NCBI RefSeq assembly: GCF_003363155.1
Contig: NZ_QRBE01000002.1
Span: 79,785-143,784, forward strand
Origin: Dyella monticola
Lineage (GTDB): Bacteria; Pseudomonadota; Gammaproteobacteria; Xanthomonadales; Rhodanobacteraceae
Reading direction: 5' to 3'
Length of the DNA stretch: 64,000 nt
A program made the translations under genes and the position numbers. The notes below the pieces were generated by a model, which saw only the letters and a list, made by a program, of their open reading frames with translations, was not told the DNA's origin and did not search any database. How positions within the stretch are numbered: position 1 is the stretch's first letter; each line of letters starts with the position of its first letter. Shown piece by piece: positions 16,221-23,537 of the stretch.

Positions 16221-17975
16221 CTAGAAAACCGCTATACCCAGACGCGGGGCAGAATGATTGGCCCGTGTTATCGGGGGTATCCCCAGGCAAGTTCCTTTGC
16301 ACGATATGATCAAGCGAAGCCACCGCTCGACAGCACTTTTGTACGCGCATTGGGCCCATACGGACACACGTCTGAAGATTGCTGAAGCGGGCAGGGCGTT
16401 GTCGTCCATGGTCCCGGCGAGTTCCTCGGAACGCGGCGCCCACAGGTTGGCATGTACGCGCATGGGTAGGTGCGGCAGCGGCGTAGGGTCCCATCCCGCC
16501 CGTTTATGAACCACTTTGCCGTCCACCGACCACGCAATGTAGCCCGGTCGCCAGTCGATCGAGTAGTGATGAACTTCCAACGTCGCATCGAACCCAAGCT
16601 CAATGCGGTATGGAGCGCCACGATAGCCATAGGCCATGGTTGCCCCATCGTCACCAGGATTGAAATAGACATTGACCAGCATGCCTGTAGGGTCGCCGCC
16701 CATAAGTTCGATATCGATCTCTTGGCGGGGCTGACTTCGATGCAAGAAAAATCCGGTGACTAGACCAGGTCCCGAAGCTGCTTTGATCTCCGCTTCGAAG
16801 CGCCCGTGCTCAAAGACCTCAACGGAGGCGAACGCGCCAGAGCGGTAACGTTTTCCATTCCCAACGCTGCGCTTGCTCATAGTGAGGCGAAGCCCTTCGT
16901 GCAGGTGTACCACGCCTTCCATCTCGAACGAGGCTCGATTCCCCGGGAACGTTTCGACGAGTACCCGAAACGGAGAGCCGCCCGTCGCTGTGGTCGTATC
17001 CGCCAGACATTGTCCACCAGCCGCTGCCACTTCAGCGCCATGGGGCGATGGTCGCCAGTTGCTTTGTGGTGGTAGGACCCAAGGCGAAGGATCCAGTCGA
17101 TGTGCTTTCCGTCGGGATGAAACAGCATGGGCGCGCCTCGCAGCGACAGGGCGGTCATCCCTGAAGACGCGTAAGCCACGTGCTGCGCCCACGGGGAATG
17201 CCTCGGCAGGCTGGTTGAGCCCAAGGAAGGCGCACAAGTCCAACCATCGGTCACCGCTTGGCCTGTGCTTTGAAAGGATAAGCGTTCGCGCGTGCGGCAG
17301 ACGCTCGAGCCCGCCAGTGAAAGGCGGCGCCAGCTCCAACAGAAACTTGGCCTCGGTATTTGCGATGATGCTTGACAGGACGCCTGGGGCGAGTGGGGGA
17401 TCCACGATTGCGTCGAAGGTTCCAAGCAAGAAAGGGAGGTCGTTCACTTGGATGTTTTCCTCATCGCCGTCATACACTCGCACGCGTAGTCCAAGCATCG
17501 ACAGCGCCATGGCGAGCCGTCGCTGCAATATCACGGGAGAACACAAGGCGAGCGCGCCTAACGCTTCGAAGCGAAAATTCATCCAGAGATCGACCGGGCC
17601 GATCACGGGCATGGCTCGCAACAAGGCCGCGGCGCCTTCTCGAGAGAGGACGTAGCCAGAAAGAAACCACAAACCTCGCAGCGGTCGGAACACGACGTCA
17701 TCCAGATTGATTCGCTCCGCGCTGCCATCGGCATCGGCGTAGGACAAATAGATGAATTTAGGGCCTCCGATGGCTGCGCAGTGGCGGAGGGCGGCGCTCC
17801 AGCCCCGATCGATGATCTTGGCGGCGCCGCGCTTGAACCAGATTTCATCTTCGAGTACGAGCACGTATTCGTCAGCGCCGGCCGCGATGGTTTTCCACAC
17901 CTCCACGTGGGACCTCGCAACGGCGACCTCCTGACGCGTCATTCGTACCGTTTCGTCTACTCCGAAGCAGGCCAA
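16221..17975 (-). CDS. GT25-type glycosyltransferase fused to a GH16 glycoside hydrolase, 5' end disrupted
   Basis: 584 residues. The N-terminal about 170 resemble glycosyltransferase family 25 (MTRQEVAVARSHVEVWK, YVLVLEDEIWFKRG, GLWFLSGYVLSREGAAALL, VIGPVDLWMN). A middle part of about 130 residues is unassigned. Residues from about 345 on are a GH16 jelly roll with catalytic ExDxE as RQEIDIELMGG (about 420) and a FNPGDDG... YSIDWRPGYIAWSVDG strand pair. The best start in this frame is TTG 17975. The same frame continues upstream, broken by one amber codon (18036-18038), through a protein-like stretch containing ARRPHKAVSFFQEIGRDL. The gene may therefore be truncated or carry a nonsense mutation. 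It is likely involved in building or trimming a surface glycan. Confidence 0.62.
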   Translation of the reverse strand: MACFGVDETVRMTRQEVAVARSHVEVWKTIAAGADEYVLVLEDEIWFKRGAAKIIDRGWSAALRHCAAIGGPKFIYLSYADADGSAERINLDDVVFRPLRGLWFLSGYVLSREGAAALLRAMPVIGPVDLWMNFRFEALGALALCSPVILQRRLAMALSMLGLRVRVYDGDEENIQVNDLPFLLGTFDAIVDPPLAPGVLSSIIANTEAKFLLELAPPFTGGLERLPHARTLILSKHRPSGDRWLDLCAFLGLNQPAEAFPVGAARGLRVFRDDRPVAARRAHAVSSRRKAHRLDPSPWVLPPQSNWRPSPHGAEVAAAGGQCLADTTTATGGSPFRVLVETFPGNRASFEMEGVVHLHEGLRLTMSKRSVGNGKRYRSGAFASVEVFEHGRFEAEIKAASGPGLVTGFFLHRSQPRQEIDIELMGGDPTGMLVNVYFNPGDDGATMAYGYRGAPYRIELGFDATLEVHHYSIDWRPGYIAWSVDGKVVHKRAGWDPTPLPHLPMRVHANLWAPRSEELAGTMDDNALPASAIFRRVSVWAQCAYKSAVERWLRLIISCKGTCLGIPPITRANHSAPRLGIAVF

Positions 17976-18138
17976 CAGCCGAGGGTCGGGCTGGACGTGA
18001 AGTTGGTCTCCGATGCGATAAATCGTGTCGACATCCTAATTCGAATTGGCTCGGAATGGGCCTTTGGTTAAGTCTCGCCCAATTTCCTGAAAGAAACTCA
18101 CAGCTTTATGCGGGCGACGCGCACCGAACCGAATTCGC

Positions 18139-18354
18139 GGCACATTGTTGGCCAAATACCGGGGCAACTTATTGGCGCTTCGATCGTCGCCGCGCCATCA
18201 AGCTCGTAAATTCCGAGGCAGTTTGTAGGTAGCTCCGGCGAGAATGCGGCAAAATGCGGCAAGTTGTTGGTCGATCTACGACTATGCGGCAGTTTGTTGG
18301 CTGCTAGGAGGCGGTTTATTGGTCGCTACGGGGGCAGTTTGTCGTTTTTAGACA
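18139..18354 (-). mobile_element. Transposon end with seven 13-bp transposase-binding-type repeats
   Basis: Seven copies of a 13-mer, consensus GGCANNTTRTTGG on the + strand, start at 18139, 18163, 18217, 18258, 18288, 18310 and 18333. The outer three are 22-23 bp apart and the inner ones more spread. Just beyond the last, the sequence reaches GACA at 18351-18354; read inward on the - strand it begins TGTCTAAAAACGACAAACTG. A TGT terminus followed by several degenerate sites of about 20 bp is the architecture of Tn7-like and Tn5053/Tn402-like (TnsB/TniA) element ends. The interior should lie to the left. No transposase genes and no matching second end were found in the window, so this may be a remnant. 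Confidence 0.55.
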
Positions 18355-18663
18355 ACAGCTTTAGTTGGGGAACCTGAAACCGACAGTTGGGATACCTCAA
18401 CGAACCCTAAATTGCGCATAATGTATATTATGTAAAATTTGGAAAAAGGTTGGCACGCGACTTGCTGCATGGATCGCTCGTTTACACGGAACTGCACTGC
18501 CTGCCGCATTGAACTATGCGCTGTAACCGCGGAGTTAATGCTGTTTCTCCGCCAACAACTATGTTCCCTGCCGGTCAGCCGCGAACAACCATGTGGAGAA
18601 GCGACCATTGGCGCAAACAACGATGCGCGTTCTTGAGCACGAGACGTGTCATTACTGCAATGG
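18355..18663. other. Low-GC, gene-poor segment outside the transposon end
   Basis: AT-richer than its surroundings, with an AT tract around 18405-18445 (ATAATGTATATTATG). Only short frames without ribosome sites are present. Confidence 0.5.
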
Positions 18664-18942
18664 TTACGACCAACTGTCGATTTCAGCGGGTTTGCCAGGT
18701 GTGGCAGGTGAGGTACACACCAGGGCTACCGATTTCCGATTGGCAATGGCCATTAACGTCGCTCTTGATGCAGCCCCTACAACCTCTGAATCTTTGCTCG
18801 CGACACTAACGACATCGCCAGCCTCAAGCAACGTAGTCGCAAAAGCAAAAGCTCCTATGCCGAAGTTCGTGCACCATGTGACTTTCCGACCCAGCGATCT
18901 GCCTCCCTCTTTCGGCGCAATTCTTTCGAAACGATGAGCCAA
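18664..18942 (-). CDS. Hypothetical small protein
   Basis: 92-residue frame starting 16 bases after the stop of the 18958-19314 gene on the same strand. It contains FGIGAFAFATTLLEAGDVVS, a possible hydrophobic helix, and no known motif. A similar-sized frame exists on the + strand (18593-18937), so the coding strand is uncertain. Confidence 0.28.
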   Translation of the reverse strand: MAHRFERIAPKEGGRSLGRKVTWCTNFGIGAFAFATTLLEAGDVVSVASKDSEVVGAASRATLMAIANRKSVALVCTSPATPGKPAEIDSWS

Positions 18943-18957
18943 TCACGTGCCTAACCG

Positions 18958-19314
18958 TTATGGACGTCGCGGGCGTGGACCTTGAAAATCGTTGTTCGAT
19001 TCAGACGCAAACCATTGAGCTAGTTCCGGCTTGTCCTCGAATACCTTTGCTTCGCTCAAAATCTGACTGGCTCTTTGCCGTTGCTTAGGGGACATGCCGT
19101 CCATGTGGCCTATCAGGGTCCGCAACTCGTTGAGCTCGTCTTTATTGAGCGAAAAAAGGACGCGCGACTCGACCCCGAAGATGAGCGCTAGTACGTCGTT
19201 ACGTAACACTCCAGGTCGGGCCGAGGCGCCAAGAACCCACCCCAGCACCTTGCTGATGTCACCACCTTGCGTGATAGGTCTGAAGATATCGATGAGAGAA
19301 TTGTGGGCACCCAT
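18958..19314 (-). CDS. Hypothetical protein starting at a rearrangement junction
   Basis: 118 residues from ATG 19314. The sequence looks genuinely coding (ISKVLGWVLGASARPGVLRN, LNKDELNELRTLIGHMDGMS, SEAKVFEDKPELAQWF) and is mostly helical and soluble. No ribosome site precedes it, and it begins where homology of the upstream symporter gene ends. It may be the 3' part of a larger gene joined here by rearrangement. Confidence 0.45.
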   Translation of the reverse strand: MGAHNSLIDIFRPITQGGDISKVLGWVLGASARPGVLRNDVLALIFGVESRVLFSLNKDELNELRTLIGHMDGMSPKQRQRASQILSEAKVFEDKPELAQWFASESNNDFQGPRPRRP

Positions 19315-19324
19315 GTCGGGTGGA

Positions 19325-20006
19325 TAATGCCGATACCGTGGATACATATGGAGCTGCTGAGCGCCGAAAAGATGGCCAGCGGCGCCGTCTTCATGACGTA
19401 GTCGGTAATCTTGAACATCACCGCCGTCAATTGCTCAAACAACTCCACCAGCCGCTCGGCACGATCTTTGAGCGAGGCCGCTGCTGTACCCAGCAAGATC
19501 GAGAACACGACGATTTGCAGGATCTCATTGCCAGCCATAGCCCCCACAATGGAGCGTGGCACCAGGTGCGTGACGAATTCAGCCACGGAGAAATTTGTTA
19601 CATCAACATCGCGTGCCGCAACGGGTAATGCGTGCGCAAACGCGGGCTCGGCATGCAGCGCCGCCCCCGGTTTAAGCCAGCGAGCCATGCTTAGTCCGAC
19701 CATCAAAGACAAGCAGGACGCTCCCACAAACCAGATCATCGCTTTCAGGCCCATGCGCCCGATTTCGGACGCCCCGCTCATGCGCGCAATGCCCGATACC
19801 AGGGACGCGAGCACCAAGGGCGCAATGATCATCCTGATGAGCCGAAGGAAGATATCCGTGATAATGGAAAGATCGGCGGCCACCGCGGTGGCCTGCTGAG
19901 GCGCCAGCAACGCGTTGCATGCCCAGCCGACGCCAACGCCGCACACCGTGGCCCCCACAAGGAAACCGGTAAATCCCCTATTCTGCTGCCACGCCGCTAC
20001 GGTCAT
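19325..20006 (-). pseudogene. Dicarboxylate:cation symporter (DctA/GltP family), truncated
   Basis: The first about 220 residues match the DAACS family: RLIRMIIAPLVLASLVSGIA, the TM3-4 region FVGASCLSLMVGLSMAR, NFSVAEFVTHLVPRSIVGAMA, NEILQIVVFSILLGTAA and YVMKTAPLAIFSALSS. Full-length members are about 420-450 residues. Here the similarity stops near 19325, before the HP1/TM7 NMDGTA and HP2 substrate-binding regions, and the frame then runs through about 45 unrelated residues to a stop at 19188. Without the transport core the product cannot be functional. The junction coincides with the start of the hypothetical gene at 19314. Confidence 0.8.
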
Positions 20007-20286
20007 TGGCTCTCACATTCCCGATGCGTGGACCGAGCGTAGCGCATTGGACCGTTCAGATGGCTGGACATCGTATGCTCGTAAACGATCGCCAATGAAT
20101 GTGGGTTCGACATTCGAAAGAACGTTTTAAAAAAAATGACCGCCATGGCCTTCCATGCTGCGTAGCGCTTAGAGATAACCTGATCGTGGCAACAATGCTC
20201 CGTTGCGTAGATGAGGATTTCGCATACCTCTAGAACTTTGCAGCATATGAAGTTAGTGGGCGGTTTGAGGCGCCCTTAGCTCTCAA

Positions 20287-20979
20287 TCATTCTTGGACCA
20301 AGGCGTGTATCGCTTGGCAATGATCAACCAGGTTTGATCGACTGAGTAGAAGCTCTTTGAGCGGTGTAAGAATGTCGTAAAAGTAGATGTTGGCAGTAAA
20401 CCCGTAGATGGCCGCATCTATGGATTGCGGGTTCGGCCCAAACATGAAGACGCGTTCGCCGAGAAGATTGCTGATGGCCTTAAGATTGGCGGCACCTCGC
20501 TCGTATACCTTGTCGGGGTCATATCGGCCAATACCTTGGTAGTAATACCGCTGCTCGTTGTAGTCGTGCGCGGCATCCATGTCGCTTTCCGTGATATCCG
20601 CATGTGCGTTCAGGACTATGCGTCGAAACTGGGGCCAATAGCGACCGTCCTTCCAGCGGGAATAACTCATGGACCAATAAAGGTCATCAAGCGTCCTCCG
20701 GAGTAGGTGATCGAGGATTTCCTGCTCCTCGGACATCGTGTCATCAATCGATAGACTGTAACGAGTTTTCAGATAGGCAATGATCGCGTCGCTGTCACCT
20801 ATTGATCGATCATTGTCGGTCAAATACGGGAGCTGTCCATAAGGAGCGTGTCCCGTGTCTAAAATATGCTTTTGCAAGAACTGCATACGACATAAGCGCA
20901 TGAAAGCGTAAACCTTCAGCCCGAACGGATTGTTGTCAGCAACGCCGCACAGATCGGGGTATGAATAAAGGGTGAGCAT
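20287..20979 (-). CDS. Glutathione S-transferase-family protein (metaxin/FAX-like)
   Basis: 230 residues from ATG 20979; the frame opens at 21009, but the internal Met starts the thioredoxin-fold strand MLTLYSYPDL. N-terminal GST fold with FGLKVYAFMRLCRMQF and GQLPYLTDNDRSIGDSDAII (cis-Pro and the SD glutathione-binding pair), then an all-helical C-terminal domain with FGPNPQSIDAAIYGFTANIY. This subgroup has weak catalytic conservation. It stands alone, reading away from the sigma-factor operon. Confidence 0.78.
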   Translation of the reverse strand: MLTLYSYPDLCGVADNNPFGLKVYAFMRLCRMQFLQKHILDTGHAPYGQLPYLTDNDRSIGDSDAIIAYLKTRYSLSIDDTMSEEQEILDHLLRRTLDDLYWSMSYSRWKDGRYWPQFRRIVLNAHADITESDMDAAHDYNEQRYYYQGIGRYDPDKVYERGAANLKAISNLLGERVFMFGPNPQSIDAAIYGFTANIYFYDILTPLKELLLSRSNLVDHCQAIHALVQE

Positions 20980-21270
20980 GGATAGGTCCCAGATACACAA
21001 CAGAGTCAATGACGCCGATTGAATGCATCAGACGTATGCGTCTTTAAAGAATGGATGTCCTAACGTCAATTAGTCTGGCCGTTTTTGGTGGCGGCCTCAA
21101 CCGGTCGCCAACCGTAGGTTGAGCATCGTCGGTACCCTCGGCAAAGGTGCATCCAATAGGCATCGTCCCGCGTATAACTTACGACAAGGCGCCCGGGTTC
21201 GGCTGCTAGGTGCGTTAAAACGCCGATAGAAGCCAAGTCAGCGCAACAGCGTTTAGCCCTGAGCAAGGCT

Positions 21271-21906
21271 ATGATGACTACCCATCGGACTGCTATGAAG
21301 GTTACGCCCCTCGAGGCCAAACGTCGCGTGTCCACCACTGCAAACCAATCTGTTTTCGACGCGCGCTACTGGTCCAATCAGATGATTGCGGTGGCGCAGC
21401 GCCGCGACATCAACGGCTTCATGCACATTTACGACTATTTCGCGCCGCGTCTTCAGCGGTATCTGGTCGGCCTCGGCGTGAATGAAGCCTTAGGGCAGGA
21501 ACTGGTTCAGGAAGCTATGCTGCGGCTATGGCGCCGCGCCGATTTGTTTGATCCGACCCGTGCCAGTCTTTCCACGTGGCTGTTTCGCATCGCGCGAAAT
21601 CTGTATCTCGACCATGTCCGCAGCGAACCAACCTGGCTACCCATCCAGGAAGGTGTGGCGTGGATGGATGAGCAGGAAGTCTGCATGTCGGAGTCGATGA
21701 CGGAGTCATACACCGATCAAGCCAAGCTTAAGCAAGCCATCAGTGAGTTGTCGCCGGTGCAAGCGAGATTAGTCCGCATGTCGTACTTTGAAGCCAAAAG
21801 CCATAGCGAAATCGCGCAAGCGTTGGGCATGCCGCTGGGGTCGGTCAAATCCCACTTGAGGAGAGCGTTCTGCAAGTTGCAGAGCAGCATGAGGGCGATG
21901 CCATGA
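21271..21906 (+). CDS. rpoE: ECF sigma factor, RpoE/ECF11 group
   Basis: 211 residues. Region 2 is RLQRYLVGLGVNEALGQELV through FDPTRASLSTWLFRIARNLYLDHVR. Region 4 is LSPVQARLVRMSYFEAKSHS then SEIAQALGMPLGSVKSHLRRA. The stop overlaps the ATG of the ChrR-type anti-sigma gene (ATGA), the standard arrangement for the singlet-oxygen sigma factor first described in Rhodobacter sphaeroides. It probably directs transcription of its own operon and the lipid-modification block downstream. ATG 21271 is taken; ATG 21295 is possible. Confidence 0.9.
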   Translation: MMTTHRTAMKVTPLEAKRRVSTTANQSVFDARYWSNQMIAVAQRRDINGFMHIYDYFAPRLQRYLVGLGVNEALGQELVQEAMLRLWRRADLFDPTRASLSTWLFRIARNLYLDHVRSEPTWLPIQEGVAWMDEQEVCMSESMTESYTDQAKLKQAISELSPVQARLVRMSYFEAKSHSEIAQALGMPLGSVKSHLRRAFCKLQSSMRAMP

Positions 21907-22565
21907 CACCCCGACATCATCTCGACGAAGCGACCATCGTCGGCTATGCGGCAGGTGCGCTGCCGACTGCGCTCGCGGTCGTCGCCGCGGCGCATCTAAG
22001 CATTTGCCGGAAATGTCGTGAAAGTCTGCGCGATGCCGAAGCTATCGGTGGTCTATTGCTGGCGCAGCAACAGGCGCCTGCCGTGCCATCCACTACGGCC
22101 CGCGAGGCAATCCTTGCCCAACTTTCCACCGCGCAGCAGGATCCATCACGCAAGGACTACGAGCCTGTGCGTGCCAACGATCCAGACGCGCTGCCTGCTC
22201 CCTTGCACCGCTATTTCGGCCCAACGTTCAGCGCGTTGCGTTGGCGCATGGTTGCGCCCGGTGTCCACCGCATTCGGGCCACGCAAATCACGAATGGTAA
22301 TCTGATGCTGCTGCGCATCGGTCCTGGCAAAAGCGTGCCGATGCATAGTCATCAAGGCAATGAGCTTACGATGGTCCTGCGCGGCTCTTACGTGGATGCA
22401 TTGGGACATTTCAGCCCAGGTGATGTGGCGGATCTCGATTGCGACATCACGCACCAACCCATCACCTCGCCTGGTCTAGCATGCATCTGCGTGGCTGCCA
22501 CTGACGCGCCGCTGCGTTTCGACAGCTGGGCGGCGCGAATGGTGCAGCCGCTAATTAAGCTATAG
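21903..22565 (+). CDS. chrR: ChrR-type zinc/cupin anti-sigma factor
   Basis: 220 residues. The N-terminal anti-sigma domain carries an upstream His plus the HX3CX2C zinc motif as AHLSICRKC (about residues 30-38). The C-terminal half is a cupin with GKSVPMHSHQGNELTMVLRG (metal His/Glu set) and FSPGDVADLD. In the known family the ASD holds the sigma factor at the membrane-proximal cytoplasm. Singlet oxygen or organic hydroperoxide triggers release and proteolysis through the cupin domain. All zinc ligands and cupin metal ligands appear present, so it should be functional. Confidence 0.9.
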   Translation: MTPRHHLDEATIVGYAAGALPTALAVVAAAHLSICRKCRESLRDAEAIGGLLLAQQQAPAVPSTTAREAILAQLSTAQQDPSRKDYEPVRANDPDALPAPLHRYFGPTFSALRWRMVAPGVHRIRATQITNGNLMLLRIGPGKSVPMHSHQGNELTMVLRGSYVDALGHFSPGDVADLDCDITHQPITSPGLACICVAATDAPLRFDSWAARMVQPLIKL

Positions 22566-22850
22566 CAGTTTCATCGGTTAACTGAATGGCATCCATGGGG
22601 CTGACATTGTGCCGGAACGCAGGCGTTTCATGCGAGCCGTGAAACCCGACTGGCGCGTCGCGGCGCTTCCGGTCCGCAGGTCTCCTTCTGCAACGAGCCA
22701 AGCACGCGGGTACCACTCTTGGTCGGCGGATGGCTCCGGTGCTCGCCCCGGGCTGCCACTTAGGACGCAGGCATTGCCACTTCCTACACGCGCTAGCGCT
22801 TAAGTAACGATTGATGCCGTTCGCTGCATATACACGTGGGGATGCTACGC

Positions 22851-23360
22851 ATGACACCGTTCCACGTCCACGCCCCCAAGGGGATTACCAACCAGCCTGT
22901 GCAGGAGTTGGATATTGTCCGCTACCAAGGGCTTTGGCACGAGATTGCCCATCTGCCCATGTTCTACCAGCGACATTGTTTCAGTGACATCACGGCCAGC
23001 TATAGCGTACGAGAGGATGGATGCGCCGTTGTGCGCAATGCATGCCTCACCCGTGAGGGGCATCCGATCTGCTCAGAAGGCGTCGCCAAGCCCGTCCCGG
23101 GGCGCCCCGGGGCGCTGAAGGTCCGTTTCGCGCCGGATTGGCTGGCGTGGCTACCCTGGATTTGGGCGGACTATTGGGTCATCGACCTGGATCCAGCCTA
23201 TCAGTGGGCGGTGGTCGGCGGACCCACGCGCAAGTATTTATGGGTGCTCTCACGCTCGCCGATGATGCGTCGTGACCATTTCGAGCGATTGCGCCAGCGG
23301 GCCGGTCAACGCGGGTACCCAGTCCAAGGATTGGTGGTTGTGGGGTGTCTGGTTCCTTGA
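22851..23360 (+). CDS. Lipocalin (Blc-like), no signal peptide
   Basis: 169 residues from ATG 22851; in-frame GTG 22836 and ATG 22842 are alternatives. Lipocalin signatures are YQGLWHEIAHLPMFYQRHCF (GxW motif), ITASYSVREDGCAVVRN, ADYWVIDLDPAYQWAVVGGP and KYLWVLSRSP, closely following bacterial Blc. Unlike Blc there is no lipoprotein signal, so it should be cytoplasmic. Lipocalins bind fatty acyl or lysophospholipid ligands, which fits the lipid genes downstream. A second lipocalin with a signal peptide lies at 34115. Confidence 0.85.
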   Translation: MTPFHVHAPKGITNQPVQELDIVRYQGLWHEIAHLPMFYQRHCFSDITASYSVREDGCAVVRNACLTREGHPICSEGVAKPVPGRPGALKVRFAPDWLAWLPWIWADYWVIDLDPAYQWAVVGGPTRKYLWVLSRSPMMRRDHFERLRQRAGQRGYPVQGLVVVGCLVP

Positions 23361-23537
23361 GCGGCTCAGCCTCTCACCATCCTGGTCCTTTTTGTGCGTT
23401 GCGAGAGGCCTTCGCAACTCAGACCGTCCGCGCTAGGACCTATGAACTATGCGTTCGATCCTGGATTCGAGCTCGATACCGCAATGGGTTAGATTGCGCT
23501 ATGCCCCCGAAAGTCGAGCCCGGCAGGTCAACGTAAA

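Noticed and set aside
18139..18345. CRISPR array
   Set aside because: Repeats are only 13 bp, degenerate and irregularly spaced (22-54 bp). They fit transposase-binding sites, not CRISPR repeats.
18593..18937. 114-residue + strand frame
   Set aside because: Overlaps an equally plausible - strand frame; no ribosome site or motif to choose it.
21181..21270. ECF11 promoter (TGATCC...TAAG-type) upstream of rpoE, the desaturase or the lipocalins
   Set aside because: I looked for a shared -35/-10 pair in these upstream regions and found only partial, inconsistent matches, so no site is claimed.
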